From contig NC_088314.1 of assembly GCF_910592395.1 (NCBI RefSeq), positions 13,890,001 to 13,954,000 of the forward strand: a DNA stretch of 64,000 bases. Reading direction: 5' to 3'. Position 1 is the first letter of the stretch. Each line of letters begins with the position of its first letter. The notes under the pieces were generated by a model. It made no database searches, was not told the DNA's origin, and worked only from the letters and a program-made list of their open reading frames with translations. This document shows positions 37,156-48,071 of the stretch, in pieces. This DNA comes from Lineus longissimus (taxonomy: Eukaryota > Nemertea > Pilidiophora > Heteronemertea > Lineidae). A program made the translations under genes and the position numbers.

Positions 37156-37290
37156 TCAATACATATAAACAGACCTGCTTGATATTAAAAGCTCCCCGAA
37201 CTAATGCCGAAATATGAGAAATTTCAAATCACTGGAAAATTGGTCCGTCCACTCGTTGGTATTATTCTGCTTGGTGAATATTCTACTGAT
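37156..37290 (+). pseudogene. Partial duplicate of the 5' part of the 39754 open frame
   Basis: Aligns with 39760-39880 through acatataaa, ctgcttrayatt, aaagct, ccaaat/ttcaaat and ctccgtc/gtccgtc, ttggtat and gtgcttggt segments, in the same orientation but with indels and stops. It and the full frame bracket the foldback array, suggesting a duplicated target or a tandem gene duplication. Confidence 0.55.
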
Positions 37291-37591
37291 CAGCTGATGC
37301 CAACAAAACAAACAGTCCGTTTGTCGATTAATGTAGGATTTTAAAGACATGATCTCGGACATTCATCTCTTTGTGCTCCCAGCCTTCGTCGTAGATTGAC
37401 GAATCTGTTCTACGACACAGTGCACCACATGAATTCAACGTTGCCCTTTCAGGAATGCCGTCCGGTTAAGACACCCAAATATAGGCATTGCTACGCATAT
37501 GAGTATAACGCCTTTAGAGGGCTTAAAAGTCGAGCGATTCACACATATAACAATTACCTAACAGCACTAATTCTATGGAGTGCGACTTTCA

Positions 37592-39735
37592 TGCAAGTTG
37601 CGAGTTGCGAGTTACATTTGCGAGTTGCGAGTTACATCTGCGAGTTGCGAGTTGGATTTACCACAATTTGCTAATTTCAGCAGGCAACTAAGTTAGACAT
37701 TCCTAGACCCAATCAATGACACTGGTAATGAACGACTGGTAAGCAATGGCCAAAAAATGTTGAACTAGCCCAACTTGCAGAAAAGAAAACCCCCATGGTT
37801 ATTCTTTTCTGCGAGTTGCCTGGCTGAAATTGCCAAATCATGGTAAATTCTCTTGAATTTGGTCATGTTTGGCCACACTGGTAGGATGCCTCATATCAGA
37901 GATGCCCTCTCTCATTTCAAGTGTCATTTATTGGGTCTAGAAATGGCTAACTAGCCCAACTCGCAGAAAAGAAAACCCCCAGGGTAATTCTTTTCTGCGA
38001 GTTGCCAGTTGAAATTGGCAATTTATGGTAAATTCTCTTGAATTTGGCCATGTTTGGCCACACTGATAGGATGCCTCATATCAGAGATGCCCTCACTCAT
38101 TTCAAGTGTCATTTATTGGGTCTAGAAATGGCTAACTAGCCCAACTCGCAGAAAAGAAAACCCCCAGAGTAATTCTTTTCTGCGAGTTGCCAGTTGAAAT
38201 TGGCAATTTATGGTAAATTCTCTTGAATTAGGCCGTGTTTGGCCACACTGATAGGATGCCTCATATCAGAGATGCCCTCTCTCACTTCAAGTGTCATTTA
38301 TTGGGTCTAGAAATGGCTAACTAGCCCAACTCGCAGAAAAGAAAACCCCCAGGGTAATTCTTTTCTGCGAGTTGCCAGTTGAAATTGGCAATTTATGGTA
38401 AATTCTCTTGAATTTGGCTATGTTTGGCCACACTGATAGGCTGCCTCATATCAGAGATGCTTTCTGTTATTTCCAGTGTCATTTATTGGGTCTAGAAATG
38501 TTGCGCTAGTTTAACTCGCAGAAAAGAAAACCCCGGGGTAATTCTTTTCTGCGAGTTGCCTGCTGAAATTGGCAATTTATGGTAAATTCTCTTGAGTTTG
38601 GCCATGTTTGGCCACACTGGTAGGATGCCTCATATAAGAGATGCCCTCTTTCATTCCCAGTACCATTCAATGGGCAAAACATGTTGAAATAGCCCAACTC
38701 GCAGAAAAGAAAATCCACAGGGGTAATTCTTTTCTGCGAGTTGCCTGCTGAAATTAGCAAATCATAGACGAAAATACGCAAAAGGTCTCGGCTTTTCCCA
38801 ATTTTGTGGTCAGCTGTTCACATTTTCAGAAGGCTCATTTTTGTCTTATTGAAATTTTTCTTATTTGATATAACTGTTATCAGTGGGATTTTGAAGCCCA
38901 GTTTCAGCTGGCAACTCGCAGAAAAGAATGACCCCAGGGTGTTTTCTTTTCTGCGAGTTGGACTAGTTAGCCATTTCTAGACCCGATAAATGACATTGGA
39001 AATGAAAGAGGACATCTCTGCTATGAGGCTACCTATCAGTGTGGCCATACATGACTAAATACAAGGGCATTTGGCCATGCTTTGCCAATTTCAGCTGGCA
39101 ACTCGCAAAAAAGAATGACCCCAGGGTGTTTTCTTTTCTGCGAGTTGGACTTGTTAGCCATTTCTAGACCCGATAAATGACATTGGAAATGAAAGAGGAC
39201 ATCTCTGCTATGAGGCTGCCTATCAGTGTGGCCATACATGACTAAATACAAGGGCATTTGGCCATGCTTTGCCAATTTCAGCTGGCAACTCGCAGAAAAG
39301 AATTACCCCAGGGTGTTTTCTTTTTCTGCGAGTTGGGCTAGTTAGCCATTTCTAGACCCGATAAATGACACTGGAAATGAGAGAGGGCATCTCTGATATG
39401 AGGCATCCTACCAGTGTGGCCATACATGACTAAATACAAGGGCATTTGGCCATGCTTTGCCAATTTCAGCTGGCAACTCGCAGAAAAAATTTACCCGGGG
39501 GTTTTCTTTTGCGATTTGGGCTAGTTTGACATTTTTAGACCCATTTAATGACACTGGAATTGAGAGAAGGCATCTGGCATTTTTAACTCGCAAATCCAAC
39601 TCGCAACTCGCAACTCGCAAATGTAACTCGCAACTCGCAAATCCAACTCGCAACTCGCAAATGTAACTCGCAACTCGCAAATGTAACTCACGACTAGCAA
39701 ATCCAACTCGCAACTCGCAACTCGCAGAAAAGAAA
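37592..39735. repeat. Foldback array of ~185-bp hairpin monomers in two opposed halves
   Basis: Left half: hairpin cores (AACTCGCAGAAAAGAA ... TTCTTTTCTGCGAGTT) at about 37771, 37958, 38142, 38328, 38513 and 38695, spacing 182-187 bp. Right half: the same monomer in opposite orientation with cores at about 38912, 39097, 39285 and 39473. A ~140-bp non-repetitive centre lies at 38760-38900. Outer edges are short simple repeats of gcgagtt on the left (37592-37660) and aactcgc on the right (39588-39727). Tandem monomers arranged as long inverted repeats are the design of foldback elements (Drosophila FB, sea-urchin TU). No coding sequence. Confidence 0.88.
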
Positions 39736-39753
39736 CCCTCAATACTATGTCAT

Positions 39754-40572
39754 GTGGACACATATAAAAAGTTCTGCTTAACATTTAAAGCTGACCACAA
39801 AAATGGGCAATTCCAAATTACTCGAAAAGTGCTCCGTCTACACTTTGGTATCAGTGTGCTTGGTATATATAAGCAGTATATCATATTCTTTATTGAGCGA
39901 AAGCGTATAATTCGTGTGACCGATATTCTTAAGGGAGATGTCGGGAGTATTCTAGTATTTCCAAAATCTGACAAATTCAGGACACGAGGATTATCAAAAC
40001 CAACCATTATTTCAGGAAAAATCACGAGAATAGGTACTATGGAAAGATTTGTTTTAGTGCATTGCTTGCACCAGAAACACTACCTTATCAAGACATATCA
40101 ACAGCAAATAACATATAGCTCTATACGCTTGAAAAATGGATATATCCAATTGAAGATTAACAATCCTGTTAGAATAAGCCTCAGTGATGTGGTGGACAAA
40201 TGTCTACTTTTATGCGATGAAGTGCGTATAAGACAAGCAACATATATGAGGATTCATATGTTACAATTTGACGAAGGTAACAATTCGATTAAGATGTCTG
40301 AGCTTAGGTTACAGAAGCTTAACACTCGGGCGCGTATTAATTCAGTTCACTACCATAAAGGGTCCATAGTAGTTTGCTTAGCTCATTCTTTCCGAGTAAT
40401 ACGCGTGTATGTTTATCAAAAGAGGAATGGAGGTGGTCGATTTTTAATGATGGATGGTCATCCTTTCGTCCTCAGGTGCATTGCAAGCTGCAGTCAGCTT
40501 TACATGACCAAAGACGGTCAATTTGTGGAATCGAATGTAAACAAAAAACGTGTCCGTCTCTACTACTTCTAG
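39754..40572 (+). CDS. Unidentified 273-codon open frame beside the foldback array
   Basis: A long open frame without stops to TAG at 40572. It has no ATG at its left end (it is open into the aactcgc repeat); the first in-frame ATG is 40039, so it is either an internal exon or starts there. Composition is beta-strand-like and basic: IRVTDILKGDVGSILVFPKS, RFVLVHCLHQKHYLIKTYQQ, GSIVVCLAHSFRVIRVYVYQ, LYMTKDGQFVESNVNKKRVR. The repeated short hydrophobic strands resemble a propeller-like fold, which is only an impression. A decayed partial copy lies at 37156-37290. Family unknown. Confidence 0.45.
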   Translation: MDTYKKFCLTFKADHKNGQFQITRKVLRLHFGISVLGIYKQYIIFFIERKRIIRVTDILKGDVGSILVFPKSDKFRTRGLSKPTIISGKITRIGTMERFVLVHCLHQKHYLIKTYQQQITYSSIRLKNGYIQLKINNPVRISLSDVVDKCLLLCDEVRIRQATYMRIHMLQFDEGNNSIKMSELRLQKLNTRARINSVHYHKGSIVVCLAHSFRVIRVYVYQKRNGGGRFLMMDGHPFVLRCIASCSQLYMTKDGQFVESNVNKKRVRLYYF

Positions 40573-40763
40573 ATATAGCTCACTAGTCTACGACATTCAC
40601 CGAGCAGACCAAAGGAGATTCTTTCCGACAACACAGATTGCCATTCCACCATACTGTAGAACAGAAACATTTCGCGTGCAGGATATTTTCGCAAAATATT
40701 CTGCCGCCAATATGTTCTTCGCACGGCATTCGCGAACATTTTACGGCGCTTAAATTTTCTGTG

Positions 40764-40862
40764 CAGAATATCAAGAAAACGTGTTTTTTTCTAATAAACC
40801 TATGCTTCTTCCATAAAAGCTTGGTTTATTAGAAAAAAAACCCACGTTTTCTTTATATTCTG
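40764..40862. repeat. Long hairpin (~38-bp arms, ~20-nt loop)
   Basis: Left arm cagaatatcaagaaaacg ... ctaataaacc is mirrored by tggtttattag ... cgttttctttatattctg with one or two mismatches. Transcribed, it would make a stable stem. Origin unknown. Confidence 0.85.
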
Positions 40863-42060
40863 CATGTTTTTTCTCCATGAAACTAACGGCTTGCCATAGG
40901 TGCGTGGTTGTGTTGGCAGAAAAAGCCCCGAACATTTTCATCAGCTCAGAAACCCTTATTATGGTTCTCTGCATGACCTTCATCATGTTACGTTTTAACT
41001 CGATGTCTCATAAGCAAAGATGAGCTTGACCTGCCTTCCCTGTACAATGCGTTCAACCTGGATTGCATTCAGAATATACGTGTAGATCAGAAAAGACGAC
41101 ATCTCTCCAATGAAAGTTTTAAGATTGAGGTCATTTGATACACCCTATATTTGCCATATGAGATCTTGGACACCACCAACGTTTGGGTCCCTTTTTTAAA
41201 TGTTGTCGTTACACCGTTGATAAATATACTGTTGTTTATCCCATTTACGGTCAGCAGCAACAACTATAAAACTCCACTATTAACACCCAGACAGACTATT
41301 TTTAGACTGACACTGATTGACAGATGCCAACACCTGGCAGCTGGCATGATAATGACGAAGGTCACATTACGCAGCTGTGATATTGCATTCTTTGACATGC
41401 TGTTTTGAATTTGATAATACAAGTACTCGCACAGTTTGAAACCGATCTCTTCGATAATTTGCAGACCTGTCGATGACACCCGGAGGTTATTCTGCAAAAA
41501 TTGTCAATGCGGATTCAAGCGTTCAGCCCGTAGAAAATCATCTCGTGCGATCTGGATATTAGGATCAACCATTTGTGCATGCAGTTACCAATCAGCCTCA
41601 CCATTATTTGTCGATGTGTGTCAAAATGCAATGTTTAAACCTAACTTTTGATATTATTAGGCCCAAATTTGTTCAAAGAAACAATCGGATCATTGCCAAC
41701 AGAAGTTCAAAAGGGTTCAATTAGCCAGTAAGTAATTATGGGGTCACAACAGGTTCGATCGTGTGGTGAACGTCATAAAAACTATAGACATGCACCACAC
41801 CAAACAAGAACTTTGGAGTAAACAAACCAAACTAATAGATAAAATGAAACGGCCAGGGGCCATTGTGCTCACCGTATAGATATTTGGTGCTTTGGAATTC
41901 ATCCAGGTTAAGAAACATTGTGCATGTATAGTATATAGGTCAAACCAAAGTCGGTATGACATGTGATGTATCGTTGCTTGGAGTAAGTACCACAAGAATA
42001 TCATCATCAAAAACAAGTCACTAATAAACGAGATATTGCACTTTTTAACTATTTTAGTTT
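40863..42060. other. No recognised gene
   Basis: Mixed-composition DNA. Open frames at 41151-41408 and 41744-42016 have no recognisable domain and no supporting splice context. Confidence 0.5.
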
Positions 42061-43215
42061 TGGCCTCCTGGTGGCCAAGTTGAGTACCATATCAGATCGA
42101 AATCTGCTGTCCGAGGTAACATGACGTAGGGAGTCATGTGTACTAAATTTCAAGTTCATAGCTTTAGTGGTTAAGAAACGTGCCATAGTTACAATCAAAC
42201 GACCAATTTACGCCATTTGACCTCTGTGACCTTGAAAAGCAGGTCAAATCAAAAACTCATATGATATGTGATGTATCCTTGCTAGGAGAACCTACCATAA
42301 AAATGTTATTGAAAACGAATCACTAATAAGCGAGATATCACAATTTCTAGGTTTTCACTTTCCCCCCCCCCCCCTGGTGGCCAAGTCGAGAATCAGACCG
42401 GACTGAAATCAGGGTCAGAGGTCAGCTCACCTAGGGGGTCCTTTGTACAAAGTCTCAAGTTCATAGCCTTAGGGGTTAACAAACGTTCCACAGTTACACT
42501 CAAATGGCCAATTTACGCCATTTGACCTCTGTGACCTTGACAAGTACGTCAAATCAAAAACCCGTATCATATGTGATGTATCCTTGCTAGGAGTATCTAC
42601 CATAAATTTTTAAATCAGTAATAAGCGAGATATGGCAAATTCAAATTTTTGGTTTTGGCACCCTGGTGGCCAAGTTAAGAATCAGACCGGACCGAAAATC
42701 AGTGTCACAGGTCATCTGACCTAGGGGGTAATGTGTACCAAGTTTAAAGTTCATAGCTTAAGTGGTTAAGAAACGTGCCATATTTTCACACAAACGGCCA
42801 ATTCACACCATTTGACCTCTGTGACCTTGAAAAGTACGCCACATCGACCTGATTTTTTGTCAACATGTAGAGCTACGTAACAGGCGTCTACATACCAAAT
42901 TTAGAGACTATAGGACAAATCAAGACAAAACCACTATCGGTGAAATTTTAGAGTTTGACCTCTGTGACCTTGACAAGTTAGTCAAATCAAAAACCCGTAG
43001 GATATGTGATGTATCCTTGCTAGGGGTACACACCATAAAAATGTTAGCAAAAACAAATCAGTAATAAACGTTTTATCGCACTTTTTAAGTTTTTGGTTTT
43101 AGCCCCCTGGTGGCCAGGTGAAGAATTAGACCGGACCGAAATTCGCTGCCAGAGGTCATGTGACCTAGGTCATAATGTGTACAAAGGTTCAAGTTCATAG
43201 CACAAGCGGTTAAGA
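42060..43215 (+). repeat. Degenerate ~300-bp tandem repeat
   Basis: The landmark cctggtggccaag recurs at about 42068, 42373, 42662 and 43107. Each unit then carries aatcagaccggaccgaaat, an aggtcatctgacctaggg-like stretch, aagttcatagc, ggttaagaaacgtgcca and gccatttgacctctgtgaccttgaaaag. Copies are 70-90 percent alike by eye. No coding potential. Confidence 0.85.
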
Positions 43216-43232
43216 AGCGTGCCACACAGGAT

Positions 43233-43272
43233 ACGGACGACGGACGACGGACGACGGACGACGGACGACGAC
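43233..43272 (+). repeat. gacgacg microsatellite
   Basis: Five to six tandem copies of ACGGACG(acg), ending the degenerate tandem repeat region. Confidence 0.9.
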
Positions 43273-44155
43273 AGACACAGGGCTATCGTATAGACTCCCC
43301 TGATGGCCAAAAACATTTGTGCTTCAAACTGCTGAACAACCGGACCAATACAGTCGCATGTTGGACTTCACGTGCCATGGGAGTTCCGTGTGTCAAGCCT
43401 CCCGTAGATATAGGTGTCCCTGAAATCTCGCTCGGCTGGGCAATGCCTTGCGCAATCAAACGTCGTTTGCATTGTCCCAAGGCTCCTCAAGTATTTGCTG
43501 AAAGAGTCCTCATCGAATTTCTTGTTGGACAGGAGGCGTTCATCTTTGTGAAATCCCCTGATGTCCACTGAACGTACTTTGCATAGTCTCTGACGGCAAT
43601 TCTAGGCTAGGCAGGTAAATTTGTAGACTGGGGACATTTTGCAAGCCGCTTGCCGAACCAGCATCATTTTTTGTCCTGTTTGGAGAGCCGCTTGCCGAAC
43701 AGCACTGAAAACAAACCCAGTTTGTCAAGCCCGGCTTGCCAAACATGTGATGAAAAGATCTTTTCTGTCTGGCGAGCCGAAACTTTCGAAAAAGGCCAGG
43801 AATTACAGCCGTACGCAATTTACAGACGCCCTGGCTCTCTGTAATGTATTTAAAATGTAACGCCCGTGCGATGAGCTGTTTTTTCAGGATAGCTGTTTGG
43901 AGGATGGCCAGATTATCCAAGCGCTATTTTTCATGTTTTTAGGGATAACCAGACGTTCACAAAGTGCAAGCCCTATGAAAGTATGTTATTTTCGAATCGG
44001 CCAATCATTGGCGTTCGGCCAATCATTGGCGTTTGGCGATTTGTAATGTTAGGCGTCACGTGGAAATTATCAATGCGATAATTGTTTACTTTCGGCCTGG
44101 CAATTAAAACATCATTATTCGAAGTTAATTCCCGTACCACTTGTATTGGCTATTA
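43273..44155. other. No recognised gene
   Basis: Includes short local duplications, such as ggccaatcattggcgtt twice at about 44000-44035 and the gagccgcttgccgaac-like segments repeated at 43650-43745. No supported gene. Confidence 0.5.
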
Positions 44156-44783
44156 GGCTGAAGTTACATAGACCTCACGTTTCATCGACTCACGACTCAT
44201 TTGTCACTTGTCATTCGTGAGCTGATGAATGGACATTGGAAAACCTATTGACCTGTTCTCATTGAAGTGAATTTTGTAAGTTTTGCCCGCATTCGTCGCC
44301 TCACGTCATTTCATGTCATTTCACGCGTGAGGCGATGAATGGACATGTTCATTCTTTGTGAAATGAGCTAGCAAAGAAAGTGGACGTCCATGTGCATTTG
44401 TAGTGATATCGCCTTCGAAACTGTGAGTATAGCTACTTTTCGGCATTTTCATTAGTTTACACATTAACACAATAGCTAATTTCGATTGGAAATGAGAAAC
44501 AAAAAATGCAAAAATGCAGCACTTTTATGTACCACATTGTTCTCTTCCGTCGCCTCCGCTTTCGTTTTCTATTCTCCAGCAGGAGCAGCATGGCTGCCAT
44601 CTCTTCTTCTTCTGAGTCCATGTGCGTCGCCGAGAAAATCCAAGTGACAAATGAACGAGCGAAAAATGATCTGTATGTAAACCGCCGCGGTCACTCGTGA
44701 CAAATGAGGAGTGACACGTGAAAATGAGCCGTGAGTCGATGAAAAATGTGGCGTGAGTAGCTCATTCCTATGTAACATCAGCC
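44156..44783 (-). mobile_element. PIF/Harbinger-derived element with TTA target duplication
   Basis: 628 bp with ends GGCTGAAGTTACATAG and its near complement (ctatgtaacatcagcc), flanked by TTA at 44153-44155 and 44784-44786. Inside, on the minus strand from ATG 44621 to about 44517, is a transposase start MDSEEEEMAAMLLLLENRKR followed by KRRRRKRTMW, the same N-terminus as the remnant at 12235. The two elements are independent deletion derivatives of related autonomous elements. Confidence 0.85.
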
Positions 44784-45261
44784 TTAGGAAAGGGCCAGGC
44801 CGGTCTATTACCTTGCTAGCTACCGTGGTAATAAAGATACTGGGTGGAATTCACCAAGGCATTTTATCTGTCGTTTAAGGGTTGTCTGCGTACAAATTTG
44901 CTTAAACGCACGATCATCGCAGGCTTGAAGTTAGACAGCAATTCACAACATGTGATCATCTCGCGTGCGGACAATGGGCGTTTTTCCGAACAAAAGAAAA
45001 CTTAAACGGCCGTGAGGGTATGTTTATCTCCGCGTCTAAAGGCTTGTACCCACGGGCGCGATTTATCGCCTACAAAACGTCGCTGCGATATTCCGCCGCG
45101 ACAAGTCGTTGCGCGCCGAATTTCGTAACCTGTTCCGACTGAAGCGTATAATGGAGCGTACTCATGTCAGGTTACGACATAATCTCTTGCTAATCGACTT
45201 CAAGGACTTGCGGAGTTCATTTTGGACACGTTGCACGTGCCGTCCGGGTTCATTTTGAAAC

Positions 45262-47355
45262 ATGTCTTCAACGGATTCGGATTCTGACTTCGACGATATC
45301 CTCGTCGTACGCATGTTATGCAAGAGAAAGAAGAAGAGAAGGCACAATTACTGGGTTCACGATCTGTGGCAGGAGAGGCCAATTTATGGCGAATATCATC
45401 ATCTCATCAGACAGTTGCTTGGATACGAAGATAAATTCTTCATGTACTTCAGGATGTACCCGCACGAATTCAACAACCTGCTAGCGATGTTGAGAGAAGA
45501 ATTGACGAAAGACGTCACAACTATGCGCAGGCCTATTGGTCCTGAGGAGCGGTTAGCCATATGCCTGAGGTAAGAAGACAAAGCAAGTTTAATTTGGTTA
45601 AATTTCATGAATTTATTTACCATCTGTTTAGAAGGATGACCACGAGTTGTTCATCATTTGTTGGCCAAAGGTTTGTTGACAAGCTGAACCTACTGCAGCT
45701 GCACTCTGTTGCTGACCAACCAAAGATTGGTTTGGTGCATTACATGAAGATGCATCTCTATTGCCTGATGAACTGGCTTTATACATTTGTTGCATTTCTG
45801 CTTGATGAACAAGGCCATGTATTTTGAACATTAGATCTGCCCTAACATATGGGGGGAACTTTCTTACTTTAGTTGTCATAGACTTCATGAAATCTGCTAC
45901 ATCGTCATCAGTATCGGTTGGAGGTTTCCTGTCCATTTTTTCGCTTTTTTTCTTTATGTAATTTAGAAAGACTGCATCCGTAGTGGCAATGACATCAGTG
46001 CTCTCAGTTTTCTTCCTTTTCTTCGCTGTGACGGCACTTGTCTTTGACGAACTGCTTGGCTCCATGGTGTCATCGTGATCCTCATCCACAGTCTGATCGT
46101 CATCCTCAGCAAGGAAGTCAGATACATCCTTGGTCGTCTGCTTTTCATCATGGCCCTCTTCTTGAGTAACCTGAAGATTACCCGATGACCTAGAAAGAAC
46201 AACATATTCAATTTTAATATGCTTGTTCATATGGCAATTTATCTAGAGTCGAAATTTTGCAAATATCAAGTCGTTCTTTACTTCGATCCTCCAAAAACGG
46301 TTCCAGAAATCCCAGCATTTTTGCGTACTTGTATTCCTTTACTTTTTTTCTTCCTTGCCCACTCTTTGTACGAATATCGTTCTTGTATCTTCTCATGGCG
46401 TCCCTTATATTTTTCCACTTCGATTTTGCCAGAGGAACTGAAAAAAAATGTTCTCATTTCAGGTTCTTAGCAACTGGTGATTCCTACAATACAATATCGA
46501 CAAGTTTTCGTGTTGGGAAGACAACGGTCTCTAGAATCGTGAAGGAAACATGCGAAGCAATTTGGATGAAACTACAGCCGTTGTACATGCCGAAACCGGA
46601 CCGAAACCACTGGGAAAGAGGCATCGAAGGCTTCTATACAAAATGGCAATTTCCAAATTGTTTGGGTGCATTGGATGGAAAGCATGTCCTCATTTTTGCA
46701 CCAAAGAAATCTGGAAGTATGTATTTTAATTACAAGAAGACATTTTCCGTTGTCTTGCTTCATTGATGTCGGATCATACGGTTCCAATAGTGACGGGGGT
46801 TTTTTCCGTAGGAGCGTCTTACGCCAGGGTGTAGCCTCTGGCACCCTCCATATTCCAGAAGAAAAGCATCTACCAGATGCAGATCACAGAGGTTTGGTTC
46901 CATGTGTCATTTTAGCTGATGAGGCCTTCCCGTCACTACAAAACCTTCTTCGCCCTTTTCCGGGAAGAAATCTTCCCGTTGATCAGCGCATATTCAACTA
47001 TAGGTTATCTAGGGCCAGACGTATTTCAGAAAATGCATTTGGTATACTTGTAAACCGATGGCGACTCTTTCACCGCAAAATTCCTCTTCAACCAGAAAAT
47101 GTTGATGCGGTGGTGATGGCAACGTGCGCTCTGCATAATATGCTGCAGAAAAGGGGCACAGCTGTCCCTCCACCACCACCACAACCAAAAGCCCAAACAG
47201 ATCGTATTGATGATGGAATATCGCAGAACCTAGAGCAAGTCGGGCATAGGCAGAAGAAAGATGCCCTGGTTGTGAGAGAAACATTCAAGGACTATTTCAT
47301 GTCAGATGCCGGTGCTGTTTCATGGCAACACCAAAGTTGCTTTGGTGAAGACTAA
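45262..47355 (+). pseudogene. Inner Harbinger DDE transposase (frameshifted)
   Basis: Exon 1 45262-45569 (MSSTDSDSDFDDILVVRML, basic KRKKKRRHNYW, FFMYFRMYPHEFNNLL, RRPIGPEERLAICL) joins exon 2 from 46463 (RFLATGDSYNTISTSFRVG) in frame at GT-AG borders. The catalytic residues are visible: D in GALDGKHVLI, D in GSNSDGG, E in RISENAFGILVNRWRLF. At about 46758-46763 the expected ten or so residues between FSVVLL and DVGSYGSNSDGG are missing and the frame changes, so H-stop ends the upstream frame. After that the frame is open to TAA at 47355. A single deletion appears to have killed an otherwise complete HARBI1-like transposase. Confidence 0.85.
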
Positions 47356-47659
47356 ATAAAACTGTCTAGTATCTCAGATAGAAGTAAGCCCTGCTGACTA
47401 GGACATTTGTAACATCTGTATCAGCAGATCCATAACAAAAGTGTATAATATGTCCTTATCAAATTGCTGATGATAACAGACTGTATCAGCCAAATGTACA
47501 TCAAATGTATTTACCTCCAATAGACAACTTATCAGCAACCTTTTTCCATGCGTCATCTTTTTTGTCAGGATCCTTGTATTTTTCCAATCCTTTGTTATAT
47601 ATCCTAGGGAACTTCTCAATCTCCAGGATCAACCGTTCCAAAAAATCGGGTTCAGACAT
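45628..47659 (-). CDS. MADF-BESS partner protein of the inner Harbinger element
   Basis: Minus-strand exons 47659-47515, 46438-46282 and about 46200-45628. Exon 1 starts MSEPDFLERLILEIEKF and continues to KYKDPDKKDDAWKKVADKL (MADF). Exon 2 completes it with PLAKSKWKNIRDAMRRYKND. Exon 3 has an acidic region, a KKRKKTES patch and a BESS-like DDVADFMKSMTTKVRKFPPY motif, then a Q-rich tail to the stop at 45628. The exon 1-2 join keeps frame (G plus TT). The simple exon 2-3 GT-AG join is off by one nucleotide, so there is an indel or I have missed a site. MADF-BESS proteins bind DNA and accompany PIF/Harbinger transposases. Its exons interlock with those of the antisense transposase. Confidence 0.75.
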
Positions 47660-48071
47660 GTCGAGTTGGTGATGACGGACCCAAAATGATGACCAAGTGA
47701 ACAGTTGAGGACTATTTGTGGACACAAGCCCGCAAATCATTACGTAATTCTGTCTGTCAATAACCCAAAGGTAGTTACTTGAGTCAAAATGACCTAACCG
47801 GTCGCCGCGATTTGTCGCATAGATTGCCCTTTTTGCAATCTCAATTACGTAGCGCGCAAGGCCAAGCACGAGAAAGCACGAGAAATCGCTTGGATTTTGT
47901 AGCATCGCTCAAGTGGGAACACATGTACTGAATTGACCAGGAACCATTCTTTGCGATTATCGCGGCGACTTTCCGCGGCGGCAAAAGCAAGGAAAATCGC
48001 GTCCGTGGGTACAAGCCTTAGGCATTGGTTGTTGGAATACCTCGGCCATTCGAAGGAAGTTACTGTCAGGA

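Larger units (their letters stand above)
45040..48018 (+). mobile_element. Inner PIF/Harbinger element (MADF type)
   Basis: Ends AGGCTTGTACCCACGG-CGCGATTT inverted at both sides (right end near 47992-48018), flanking trinucleotides TAA and TAG (one mismatch). About 2.98 kb. It sits in the 5' region of the outer Harbinger element, whose transposase start resumes after 48018. It contains a two-exon DDE transposase on the + strand and a three-exon MADF-BESS gene on the - strand. Confidence 0.85.

Noticed and set aside
39036-39713. CELP-type peptides (FFCELPAEIGKAWPNALVFS) repeated on the minus strand as a possible protein repeat family
   Set aside because: They coincide with each 185-bp monomer, are interrupted between monomers and fall across the hairpin; no evidence of translation.
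39408-39784. Long repetitive open frames (ELRVASCELDLRVAS...) in the aactcgc tract
   Set aside because: Produced by the simple repeat in the foldback array edge, with no start context or non-repetitive content.
43540-43920. 126-codon minus-strand open frame between the tandem repeat and the Harbinger remnant
   Set aside because: No domain recognised and three overlapping frames of similar length; not distinguishable from chance.
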